Assembly: GCA_034437515.1 (NCBI GenBank)
Contig: DAOTTX010000372.1
Coordinates: forward strand, 62,001 to 126,000
DNA: 64,000 bases
Direction: 5' to 3'
Origin: DAOTTX01 sp034437515
GTDB lineage: Bacteria; Chloroflexota; Anaerolineae; Aggregatilineales; Phototrophicaceae
Below the pieces are notes generated by a model that did not search any database, was not told where the DNA came from, and saw only the letters and a program-made list of their open reading frames with translations. This document shows positions 28,803-37,136 of the stretch, in pieces. The position numbers were made by a program, and so were the translations under genes. Within the stretch, counting starts at the first letter, position 1. The number at the start of each line of letters is the position of its first letter.

Positions 28803-30737
28803 CTAGATTTCCCAATCTTCTTTTCTACGACTACCTTTACGGCGGCGGCGGGTAATCATTTCACCCGTTTCTTCATCATAAACCAATTGACGGCGCTTGC
28901 GCTTATCTTTCTTACGCTTCTTCGTGCGATCCATCTGCTCTGAGTCGAAGTACTCATCCGAATCTTCTGCTTCGGGTTCAAGCTCTGGTTCACCGGCGGC
29001 TTTTGCCCGTTCTTTTTCTTGCTGACGCTTGGCACGGGCCAGTGCTTCTTCCTCGTCTTCAAACAGTGTCGGTTCATCCGGGAAGGCCAACGCTGGCTCA
29101 GCAGGTTCTTCTTCGATGTGAACGGCTTCCGGCGTCACCGTCTCCGGCGGTGCATCGAGGGTTTCCTCTGTGATCGTCTCCTCGGCAACCGCTTCTTCGG
29201 CAATTGCTTCGGCCTCATCATCTTCGACGAAATCCCCTTCCGGCATCATGACCTCGTCAAGCGCCACTTGCAAACGCTCCAGCGCGGCATCACCAGCATT
29301 GCCACCCAACATCCGGCGTAGACGCCGCTCATCAATCAGGAAGCGCAGCATAATCTCACCGACATTTTCTAGCGGTTCCAGCGACTCGACCATGCTATCG
29401 GGTAGATCAAGATCGCCGACCGGAATGTCGAAGGCGTGCTGCGGCAGCGTCGATTTTACCGCGTTGATCTCCGCGATACGGGCCTGCCGTGCCTCATCAC
29501 GCGCGGCTTGCAGCTTGGATTCGACGATGTTGGCGAATTCGTCCAGCTTGCGGTATTCCTCCGGCATGATGGCTCGTCCGGCATCACGCTTTTCGATAAC
29601 CAAGCCGACTTCGGTCAGCAGTTCTGTATGCGAGATAGCTAGGTCCATCAACGGCATTTGATCGAGATTATCCAGCGCATTAATGATGGACTCGGTCACG
29701 CTCTGGATGTCGATACGCCAGCCGGTGAGCTTCGCCGCGAGACGGGCATTCTGGCCTTCCCGACCAATCGCTAACGAGAGTTGGTCATCCGGCACCAGCA
29801 CCACCGCTGTGCGTCCGGCATCGGGGTCGTCGTCCAGGTAGACACCGGTCACGCGGGCCGGGCTGAGTGCCTTCTTGATGAAATCTTCCTGCTTGGGGTT
29901 CCACTCAATGACGTCAATTTTCTCGTCGTGCAGTTCTTTGACAATACCCTGAATACGAATGCCCCGCATCCCGACACAGGCCCCGACCGGGTCAATCCCA
30001 TCTTGCAACGCGGCGACGGCGACCTTTGAGCGGTGCCCCGCTTCACGGGCGATGTTCTTAATTTCAATTTGCCCGTTGAAAATCTCCGGGATTTCAATCT
30101 CTAGCAAGCGGCGCAGCATATTTCGATGACCGCGACTGACGATGATTTGAGGCCCGCGACTGCTGCGTTTAACTTCGAGCAGATATACGCGCACCTTGTC
30201 ATGTGCTTTCCAGCGTTCCCCAGGGATTTGTTGGGCGCGTGGCATGATCGCCTCGGCACGACCCAGGCTAATCGTCATCATTGCCGAGTTGATGCTCTGC
30301 ACCGTCCCGTTGACGATATCGCCCTCTTTTTCAATATATTCTTCGTAAAGCGCGTTGCGCTCCGCTTCGCGGATCTTCTGCAAGATGACCTGCTTGGCGG
30401 TCTGCGCGGCGATACGACCAAATTTCTTGGTCGTGCCTTCAACTTGCACCATTACCGTATCACCGATGTCACACTCCGGATGATAGTAACGAGCCTTTTC
30501 GAGATCGACCTCTGTGTTCGGACTTTGCACCTCATCGACGACTTCTTTTTCCACAAAAATCCGCGTGCGACCGGTACCCGGCTCGACCTCTGCTTCGACG
30601 GCTTGCGCGGCACTCGCGTTGGAGTAGCGGCGATATGCCGAGACTAACGCGGTTTTAAGAGCTTCCTGCACGGTATCTGCAGGGAGCGCACGCAGCTCCG
30701 AAATCTCGTTAAAGGCAACTTCAAACTCATTTCTCAT
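28803..30737 (-). CDS. nusA: Transcription elongation/antitermination factor NusA with long C-terminal extension
   Basis: The protein has 644 residues. The first 345 are the standard NusA core: an N-terminal RNA-polymerase-binding domain, S1 (about 135-200: EGDIVNGTVQSI), then KH1 and KH2 (GACVGMRGIRIQGIV; AIGREGQNARLAAKLTGW). After this comes a roughly 300-residue extension: a helical part with alpha-helical repeats around 380-500, an acidic Glu-rich stretch, and a basic tail KRKRRQLVYDE...RRRRKGSRRKEDWEI (in pieces). NusA modulates pausing and termination. rimP, its usual upstream neighbour, is missing; a terminator and then the GT-C gene lie upstream. It starts the operon down to ribF and the ligase gene. 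Confidence 0.95.
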   Translation of the reverse strand: MRNEFEVAFNEISELRALPADTVQEALKTALVSAYRRYSNASAAQAVEAEVEPGTGRTRIFVEKEVVDEVQSPNTEVDLEKARYYHPECDIGDTVMVQVEGTTKKFGRIAAQTAKQVILQKIREAERNALYEEYIEKEGDIVNGTVQSINSAMMTISLGRAEAIMPRAQQIPGERWKAHDKVRVYLLEVKRSSRGPQIIVSRGHRNMLRRLLEIEIPEIFNGQIEIKNIAREAGHRSKVAVAALQDGIDPVGACVGMRGIRIQGIVKELHDEKIDVIEWNPKQEDFIKKALSPARVTGVYLDDDPDAGRTAVVLVPDDQLSLAIGREGQNARLAAKLTGWRIDIQSVTESIINALDNLDQMPLMDLAISHTELLTEVGLVIEKRDAGRAIMPEEYRKLDEFANIVESKLQAARDEARQARIAEINAVKSTLPQHAFDIPVGDLDLPDSMVESLEPLENVGEIMLRFLIDERRLRRMLGGNAGDAALERLQVALDEVMMPEGDFVEDDEAEAIAEEAVAEETITEETLDAPPETVTPEAVHIEEEPAEPALAFPDEPTLFEDEEEALARAKRQQEKERAKAAGEPELEPEAEDSDEYFDSEQMDRTKKRKKDKRKRRQLVYDEETGEMITRRRRKGSRRKEDWEI

Positions 30738-30793
30738 ACGTCGTATTTACTCTCCCACCAAACCTGGGGATGACTCCTTAGTTAGTATAAAAC

Positions 30794-30817
30794 AAAAAGT
30801 GGGGGTTACCCACTTTT
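30794..30817. terminator. Terminator between the glycan locus and the nusA operon
   Basis: AAAAAGTGGG and CCCACTTTT (30795-30803 with 30809-30817) form a tight stem with a 5-base loop; on the minus strand it is followed by TTTTTGTTTTA, a good T-tract. It ends the transcript of the 1679-residue gene. A weak -10 (TATACT, plus-strand 30784-30789) just after it may start nusA. Confidence 0.75.
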
Positions 30818-30871
30818 CGTCGCAGTTATTCATCTAAATTTTAACAGGTGGCCTACAGCGTGTCAAGCACA

Positions 30872-33800
30872 CTACTCGCCGATCGCCCCTGATATTTCCT
30901 CTGTTGCCTCCAGATTGGCCCCGATTTCCAACTCGTTTACCCCGCCGTCCAACTGCTCCTGGGCGTCCTGCGCATCAGGTTGCACGGCTTCCACCTGAAT
31001 CTGCTCACCCTCGGTGACTTCGGTAGGCCGCTCAAACGGCGGGAACTTAAGGATACGCTCGGCGGTCAGGTCACTGACGTAAACGTCCCCGGCATCATCC
31101 ACCGTGATGCCACCCACGACGATAAATTCACCGTCGTTCGGCTGCGCCTCCGTAACCTGACCGAACGCGCCGATGCACTCGCCATCGAGATCGTAGACCA
31201 GCACACGCCCGGCATCGGGGTCAGTCACGTAGAGCAGCTCACGCGCTTCATCAACAGCGAGATAGGGACGATGCCCCTGCTCTTCGTACCAACCGCGTAT
31301 TGGCACATTCTCCACGAACTCCACCAGACCAGAACCGACGTCGGCGATGTTGAAAACGGCGATGCGTCGATTCCATGTATCAGCGACGTACAGACGATCC
31401 CCGGCGATGGTGATGCCGACCGGCTCATTCAGTTCGCCATCACCCGACCCCGCACCCCCAATATCAGTAAGCAGTTCACCCGCCGATGTATAAATACGGA
31501 TGCGCTTGTTACCCGTATCCGACACGTAAACATAGCCGTTATCATCGACGAGGATGTCACGCGGCCCCCAGAACCCGTCAATCGGCTCACGCTGGGCGGC
31601 TTCACCATCGGTGTTGACCTGCCCCCAACTGTTGATCTGATCGAGCGTTTCACGGTCGAAGACACGCACCTTGAAGTTCCACGTATCCACAACGTACAGA
31701 TTACCCTCCGGGCCGAAGGCGACACTGTGAGGACGGTTGAAGAACAAGCCATCTGCGTTGACACCGCCAAACTGACCGATACTTTCCACGAATTCACCAG
31801 ATTTGGTAAACACGCTGATCTGGCTGGCACTTTCTAGCGACTCAGCGACGTACAGATTACCCTCCGGGCTGACCGCCATACCTAACGGCTGCTGTACCTG
31901 CTCATCGTCGCCGAATACCAGCGAAGCACTGACTGGTTGCCAATTCGTCGAGCAGACATTTTCGGTGATCGTCGTGAATGGCCCGGTCGGGTCGCCATCA
32001 CCGAGACCGTAAGGCCATACCTGCGCGACGATGTCCTTGCGCACGTAGAGATGCATCGTGTCATCAACGGGCCAGTTGCCCGCCGCAACGTTGAAGCGTT
32101 CCGCCCCTCTTTCCGGTGGCGTGTCGGGGGCTGCGGTAACGCGACCATAGGTCGAATAGTCCCGCGCCCACCAGATGTCGAAGATGCCACGCCGCGTCCC
32201 GGCGGATTTATTGTCTTCCAGGTTGAACAGACCGTTGATTCGAGTTGGCGTCAAACCGAAGTAATCCTGCATCGGCCACCACATACGAAGATGGTCAAAC
32301 CGCTGGAACTGGCCTTCGGCAAGTGGCTCGATCTTCGAACGGTTGCTGTCTCCGACGATGATGACATCGGCATTTGAAACTTCCTGAGCACTCGGCGTGG
32401 AAGACCCAATGTACAACGTGTTCGTAAAATCACGCAGATACCAACTCCCCGGCCAGGAGAAACGATCATCGTGCAGGATGCGAATATCGTAAGAATCAGT
32501 CGTGCGCAGGCTGAGTTCTTCCACCTGGTCGATCACGAACTCATTACCCGGTGCAGCGTGGGCGTAGACCAGAAACTCGGTCGCTTCGTCGTAGTTGATG
32601 AAGTTGGCGATCCAGGCCGAACGGAACGTAATCACCGCGAGGATGACGAACGAGACCAACGCGGTCATCTGCCGCAGATGCGCCCAGCCCGTCTCTTTGA
32701 CCAAGCGTGACACAACGTAGATCAAACCGGCACTGAGCGCGATCACCGCCAGCCAGCCATACGTCCAGCGGAGTGCCTGCGAAGAAACACCCTGGAACGG
32801 CTGCTGACCACCGAGGAACGGCGCGATCACCTGGAACATCGTCACAAATAAGAACGGCAGCACAAAGAGATAAATCCATCCGCGTTCTCTGAATGTCTCG
32901 CCGTCGATGCACTCGATGACACGGCCGAAATACCACGCACCTAACAAGATCATCGGGACGGTCATATGTGTGCCCAACCAGGGCATTTTCTCGCCCGCCA
33001 GTGTGTAGGCGAACAAGTTCAACACCGCCCACCAGCCGACGAAAAGCAGGAAGGGCACGTAATCCAGCCGCCAGCGTGAACGCCATACCCCTTGCTCACG
33101 CGCCTCATCTTCGATCATCGTATCGACCGGGTCACGCTCGATCTCATCGTCACCTTCTACATCAGCCAGCTTTCGCGTCTCGTAGGCGTCAGCATCATCG
33201 CGTGCCGCCTCGTCGTTGAGTGCCTCGGCTGCCAGCGTCATGTGCTCGGCGCGATCTTCGTCGTAAACCCGACTGCGCCGCCAGAAAATCACCGATCCGG
33301 CGATCATCGCCAACACACTACCGATAATCGGCAGGAACTCATAGAACGGCAGGATAATCAGGTTGTAGTAGTATTGCGGCTGACCGCCCCGACGGACGCC
33401 CTGCTGTTCTAACCAATAGTCCAGACCATAGACCATACCGCTCGCCAGACCTTCGATATTGGTGAACACCGTCGTGAAGAAGAAGGCAAACAGAATGTGG
33501 AAGATGACAAACGCACCTAGGAACCGCTTCCAGTTCCAGAGCAAACCGGCGACCACCGCCAGTGTCATCATCGGTAGCCATGCCAGGAAGCCAACCACGA
33601 TGCGTCCGACCTCCGAAGGGATATCACGCGGGATAAGCGTGCTGAGCACACCAATTCCTTCGCCGATTTGGGAGAGCGGCAGCACGTCCGTCCCGGCGGC
33701 ACGGCTGACGAACGCAGTCAGCCAGGGCAAGATCAACGCACCCATGATAATCAGCACATCAAACTCAGGGAACGGATTGAGCAGGTTCCACCAGCCGCGA

Positions 33801-35911
33801 TATTTGGCTTCGATCAGCACACCCAGCAGCAGCGTGACCGCCATCCAGAACACCACGATAAACGCCAACATATTCCGCGCCTCGACCGGGTTTCTCAACG
33901 CCGCCAGCCCTTCGACAGCCATGAACGCGACCAGTGTAATCAGTGAGAACGCAATCGCCATCCATGCGGCGACACGCTGGTCACCTGTACCGGTTTGTCG
34001 TTTCAATGTGCGGTTGGTGACGAAGAGGAACGCAGCGATGTGACCGATCAACGTTGCAAACAGCGCGATACTTACACTGACAGTCTCACCACCGACACCG
34101 AAAATATCGGACTGCACCAGCACCGCCTCACCCGGCACAACCGCAGCCGCACCGATGAGCAACATTGTGCCGCCGATAAATATGACAAATACATCCGAGA
34201 GCGAGAAACGATCCTTACGAAGCGTGAAAGACCAGACGGAGATACCCGCCAGTAAGACGATGGACGCGATAAAGCCGATCCCCGCTGTCGAAGACAACGT
34301 ATCCGCGACCCAGTCATTTGCTCGATCAACAAATGCGGAACTCGCCTCAGAGGACAGACCCATCATGCCGATAAAGATCGTCAACCCGACAATCGGCAGC
34401 ACCGCAAGAATGCTTAACAATGCACCGACCGCGAGCTGTGGCAATCGCCGCAAGATGTCATTCGATGCCAGCGCGAAGGCGTATTGCAATGTCCGTGCCA
34501 GCGCATACAGCAAACCCGCAGTTAACAACACATTAATTACGATAAGGACATCTCGCAGCCCGCTATCTTCAGCGGCGACTTCGCCATCCAGGACGACCTC
34601 GCCGCCAGCCTCACCCGGTACTGGTTGCGACTCTGGGGTTTCTTCGGAGACACGCGACGGCTCAAATGACAATTCCTCGATAAAGAGCAACCCCGCACAC
34701 GAGACCACAACCACCGCCAGCAATAATGCCACACGACCACCGAACGGTCGATTGGAAGACAAGCGAATGGCACCATAAACCAACCAGAAAGACAACGCGA
34801 GGATCAGACCGACCGCTAACGCGACCGCACTCAGCATAACGTTGACTTCGACGCCGTTTTCCAAAGCGACATATTCCGGCGTTAGGATGATGCCGAAAAT
34901 GATAAACAACAACATCCCGGCAAAAAGCATCAGCGCATCCGGGACTTCAAATTTGCCGCGCATCTTGCGATACGTCCAGATCGCCGGGCCGAGAATGACC
35001 GTCAACATGGAGACGATCACCAAACCCGTCCAACTCAAGAAGGTCGAAAACGCCGGTGTGATAGGGTCACTACCGATTATCGCACCGAACTGTTCACCGA
35101 TGAAATCCAGTCGCGCATCGAGCGTGCCATACTGCGCCAACGAAATCGACAACACCACGCTCATCATCAATGTGGCGACGACTGCCAACAGAAAGCCCAT
35201 CATCAGGGTAGCAAAGACCATCCAACCGTCAATGCGGAAGTAATGCTGTACCACCCGCGTCAGCCAGTAGGCGGTCAAGAACGCGCCGAACAACGCAATA
35301 TAAATATAGGCCGTCTCTTTGGAGCCGAGGTTCCATAACATCGCCGCCGCGAGGATGTACAACCAATGCGCTCGTCGTCGCTGATTATCCGGGCCGTTCA
35401 GATACATCATCGCTGCCCAGAACATAATCATGCCGGAAAGGATCGACGGCATATCGTGACGGATGTAGCGGCTATAGTACATCATCAGGGGTGATGCTAA
35501 CAACATCACACCGGCGAGGATAGCCCCGGTGCGTCCTAACCATCGCCGGAACAACAACGGGAACACCACAATGATAACACCCAGCAACGCCGGATAAATT
35601 CGTGCGGTGAAGTCATTCACGCCGAACAGAAAATACGACAATGCCGTCATGTGAAACAAGATCGGCCCGTGCATCATCGGGTCATGTGAGTAGTTGCCAT
35701 CACGGTATAAATTGTTAGAAAAAACCGTATGCAGGCTCTCATCATGGCTCATCACGCGGTCGCCCAGCATGTAAAAGCGCGTGAAGATCGCCGTGATGAG
35801 GATCAACGTCCACGCCACAACTTCCCAGTTGATGACATACGCCTGAGCAAACAAGTTGTTCAGGACGTTATCGCGTGTTTCTCGTTCTTCTCGGTTTGTT
35901 ATCGTCGCCAT
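30872..35911 (-). CDS. Giant GT-C membrane protein (TIGR03663/Agl23-like) with C-terminal NHL propeller
   Basis: The protein has 1679 residues. The N-terminal part is a GT39-like GT-C fold with many membrane segments; the first loop carries MSHDESLH (D57, E58), the typical catalytic acidic pair, then SHDPMMHGPILFH. This architecture is named TIGR03663 in Chloroflexota and archaea. After about residue 1150 a soluble region follows, and at about 1340-1640 come at least five NHL repeats (for example GNLYVVDTWNFKVRVFD and GYVYVSDTGNKRIRIY), a beta-propeller placed outside the membrane. It is expected to transfer sugar from a lipid carrier. It lies ten bases after the anti-sigma gene, the last gene of the locus. 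The acceptor is unknown. Confidence 0.8.
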   Translation of the reverse strand: MATITNREERETRDNVLNNLFAQAYVINWEVVAWTLILITAIFTRFYMLGDRVMSHDESLHTVFSNNLYRDGNYSHDPMMHGPILFHMTALSYFLFGVNDFTARIYPALLGVIIVVFPLLFRRWLGRTGAILAGVMLLASPLMMYYSRYIRHDMPSILSGMIMFWAAMMYLNGPDNQRRRAHWLYILAAAMLWNLGSKETAYIYIALFGAFLTAYWLTRVVQHYFRIDGWMVFATLMMGFLLAVVATLMMSVVLSISLAQYGTLDARLDFIGEQFGAIIGSDPITPAFSTFLSWTGLVIVSMLTVILGPAIWTYRKMRGKFEVPDALMLFAGMLLFIIFGIILTPEYVALENGVEVNVMLSAVALAVGLILALSFWLVYGAIRLSSNRPFGGRVALLLAVVVVSCAGLLFIEELSFEPSRVSEETPESQPVPGEAGGEVVLDGEVAAEDSGLRDVLIVINVLLTAGLLYALARTLQYAFALASNDILRRLPQLAVGALLSILAVLPIVGLTIFIGMMGLSSEASSAFVDRANDWVADTLSSTAGIGFIASIVLLAGISVWSFTLRKDRFSLSDVFVIFIGGTMLLIGAAAVVPGEAVLVQSDIFGVGGETVSVSIALFATLIGHIAAFLFVTNRTLKRQTGTGDQRVAAWMAIAFSLITLVAFMAVEGLAALRNPVEARNMLAFIVVFWMAVTLLLGVLIEAKYRGWWNLLNPFPEFDVLIIMGALILPWLTAFVSRAAGTDVLPLSQIGEGIGVLSTLIPRDIPSEVGRIVVGFLAWLPMMTLAVVAGLLWNWKRFLGAFVIFHILFAFFFTTVFTNIEGLASGMVYGLDYWLEQQGVRRGGQPQYYYNLIILPFYEFLPIIGSVLAMIAGSVIFWRRSRVYDEDRAEHMTLAAEALNDEAARDDADAYETRKLADVEGDDEIERDPVDTMIEDEAREQGVWRSRWRLDYVPFLLFVGWWAVLNLFAYTLAGEKMPWLGTHMTVPMILLGAWYFGRVIECIDGETFRERGWIYLFVLPFLFVTMFQVIAPFLGGQQPFQGVSSQALRWTYGWLAVIALSAGLIYVVSRLVKETGWAHLRQMTALVSFVILAVITFRSAWIANFINYDEATEFLVYAHAAPGNEFVIDQVEELSLRTTDSYDIRILHDDRFSWPGSWYLRDFTNTLYIGSSTPSAQEVSNADVIIVGDSNRSKIEPLAEGQFQRFDHLRMWWPMQDYFGLTPTRINGLFNLEDNKSAGTRRGIFDIWWARDYSTYGRVTAAPDTPPERGAERFNVAAGNWPVDDTMHLYVRKDIVAQVWPYGLGDGDPTGPFTTITENVCSTNWQPVSASLVFGDDEQVQQPLGMAVSPEGNLYVAESLESASQISVFTKSGEFVESIGQFGGVNADGLFFNRPHSVAFGPEGNLYVVDTWNFKVRVFDRETLDQINSWGQVNTDGEAAQREPIDGFWGPRDILVDDNGYVYVSDTGNKRIRIYTSAGELLTDIGGAGSGDGELNEPVGITIAGDRLYVADTWNRRIAVFNIADVGSGLVEFVENVPIRGWYEEQGHRPYLAVDEARELLYVTDPDAGRVLVYDLDGECIGAFGQVTEAQPNDGEFIVVGGITVDDAGDVYVSDLTAERILKFPPFERPTEVTEGEQIQVEAVQPDAQDAQEQLDGGVNELEIGANLEATEEISGAIGE

Positions 35912-35920
35912 TTAATCGTC

Positions 35921-36490
35921 CTAATCCTGCTCAGGTATGCGTTGTGGCACCGCTTCCGGTGCGATGGTCGCCTCTGTTTGCATGTTCGGTGCCGGCGTTG
36001 ATGCCGCGCTCTCAGTGAGAACTTGCGCCAATGTGCCATCAGCAGCGGGCCGCTCCGTCGCAACTGTATCGTCAACATAGGCGACACGCGCATCCGGGGT
36101 CGGTTGTGTCGCCGCCGCCGGGGAGACCCCACCATCGCTGAACAACAGCGGGAAAACGAGCGCAGCAACCATCAGCATCACCGCAAAGCCATAACGTAAT
36201 TGGAACCTCTGCGGTTGATAATTCGCGGTCGCCGGTCGGCTCAGGTCAGCCTGGATCGCCGTCCAGATGCGGTCAAGTTGCCCGGCTTGCGGTCGCCCGA
36301 TTGACGGCAGCCGGTCGTGTATCTCCCGTTGGGTGCACCGCTGTCGCGTGTATTCTGCGTGACAATCTGCACATTCATCGATGTAACGGGCCATGCGACG
36401 GCGTGACCGCTCGGAAAGTTCACCGTTGATGTAGGCGACCATGCGCCGTTTACAGTAGTGGTATTTGAACCTGAACATTTGCCCTGCCAT
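35921..36490 (-). CDS. Anti-sigma factor, zinc-finger-like, with altered metal site
   Basis: The 189-residue protein would hold the adjacent ECF sigma factor at the membrane. The N-terminal 50 residues resemble the ZAS (anti-sigma zinc) domain: C13, then YINGELSERSRRRMARYIDE, then C40 and C43. The histidine of the usual H-x3-C-x2-C is replaced by Y36. One hydrophobic segment (about 100-120: FAVMLMVAALVFPLLF) spans the membrane, and an Ala/Thr/Pro-rich tail is outside. Its start overlaps the sigma gene stop by one base, as expected for a sigma/anti-sigma pair. Confidence 0.78.
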   Translation of the reverse strand: MAGQMFRFKYHYCKRRMVAYINGELSERSRRRMARYIDECADCHAEYTRQRCTQREIHDRLPSIGRPQAGQLDRIWTAIQADLSRPATANYQPQRFQLRYGFAVMLMVAALVFPLLFSDGGVSPAAATQPTPDARVAYVDDTVATERPAADGTLAQVLTESAASTPAPNMQTEATIAPEAVPQRIPEQD

Positions 36491-37077
36491 CAGAAACTTA
36501 AAATCTCATCCAAAATAGCCTGCCCTGCCGGTTGCAGCAGGCTGCGTAAACGATTGTGCCCCAGCCGAACGCGACTCTCTGCCGTTTTCGGCGGACATTC
36601 CATCACCTCCGCCACTTCCCGATACGTCAGCCCGTGCCCGTAACGCAGCACAATCGCCTCTCGTAGATGTGAAGGCAGTTGCCCCAACGCCTTGACCAGC
36701 GCGTCCTGTGCGGCGCGGTGTGCCATACGCGCTTCCGGTTGTTCATCACGCGGTGCGGCGATGTTGAGTTGGAACAACTGCGAAATATCAACCTGTGGCA
36801 GTCGTTTACGGCGGTAGGTGTTGCGTGCCCGGCTGACGGCAATTGTATAGAGCCACGTCTTAAAAGATGCCTTGTCCGCGTCAAAGCGATGCAGATTCTT
36901 GAACGCATAAACGAACGCCTCCTGCACCACGTCTTCAGCGTCCTGACGGTTCAGCACCAGACCATAACACAGCCGGTAAATCCCGGCGGCGAAACACTCG
37001 TAAAGTTGCGTGTAGGCATATTGGTCACCTTTAAGGCAACGCACAATGATTGTCTCGGTCGTTGGTTCTTCTGACAT
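36490..37077 (-). CDS. ECF-type RNA polymerase sigma factor
   Basis: The 195-residue protein has sigma region 2 (YRLCYGLVLNRQDAEDVVQE, then FKTWLYTIAVSRARNTYRRK) and region 4 (LPSHLREAIVLRYGHGLTYR, then PKTAESRVRLGHNRLRSLL), the compact ECF layout without regions 1 and 3. It would direct RNA polymerase to a small regulon, probably envelope related given its position between glycan genes. The anti-sigma gene follows immediately. A 16-bp dyad GACGT-N6-ACGTC lies before the start and may be part of its promoter region. Confidence 0.88.
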   Translation of the reverse strand: MSEEPTTETIIVRCLKGDQYAYTQLYECFAAGIYRLCYGLVLNRQDAEDVVQEAFVYAFKNLHRFDADKASFKTWLYTIAVSRARNTYRRKRLPQVDISQLFQLNIAAPRDEQPEARMAHRAAQDALVKALGQLPSHLREAIVLRYGHGLTYREVAEVMECPPKTAESRVRLGHNRLRSLLQPAGQAILDEILSF

Positions 37078-37105
37078 ATCACTCTCACGGGTTGATCGGA
37101 CTACA

Positions 37106-37121
37106 GACGTTTATACACGTC
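37106..37121. promoter_or_regulatory. Short dyad before the ECF sigma gene
   Basis: GACGT (37106-37110) and ACGTC (37117-37121) are separated by six bases in the 59-base gap between the sigma gene and the GT-C gene upstream. On the minus strand TTGACG overlaps it and could be a -35, but no good -10 follows. Either an operator or chance; weak evidence. Confidence 0.35.
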
Positions 37122-37136
37122 AATTCTTAAAAATCC

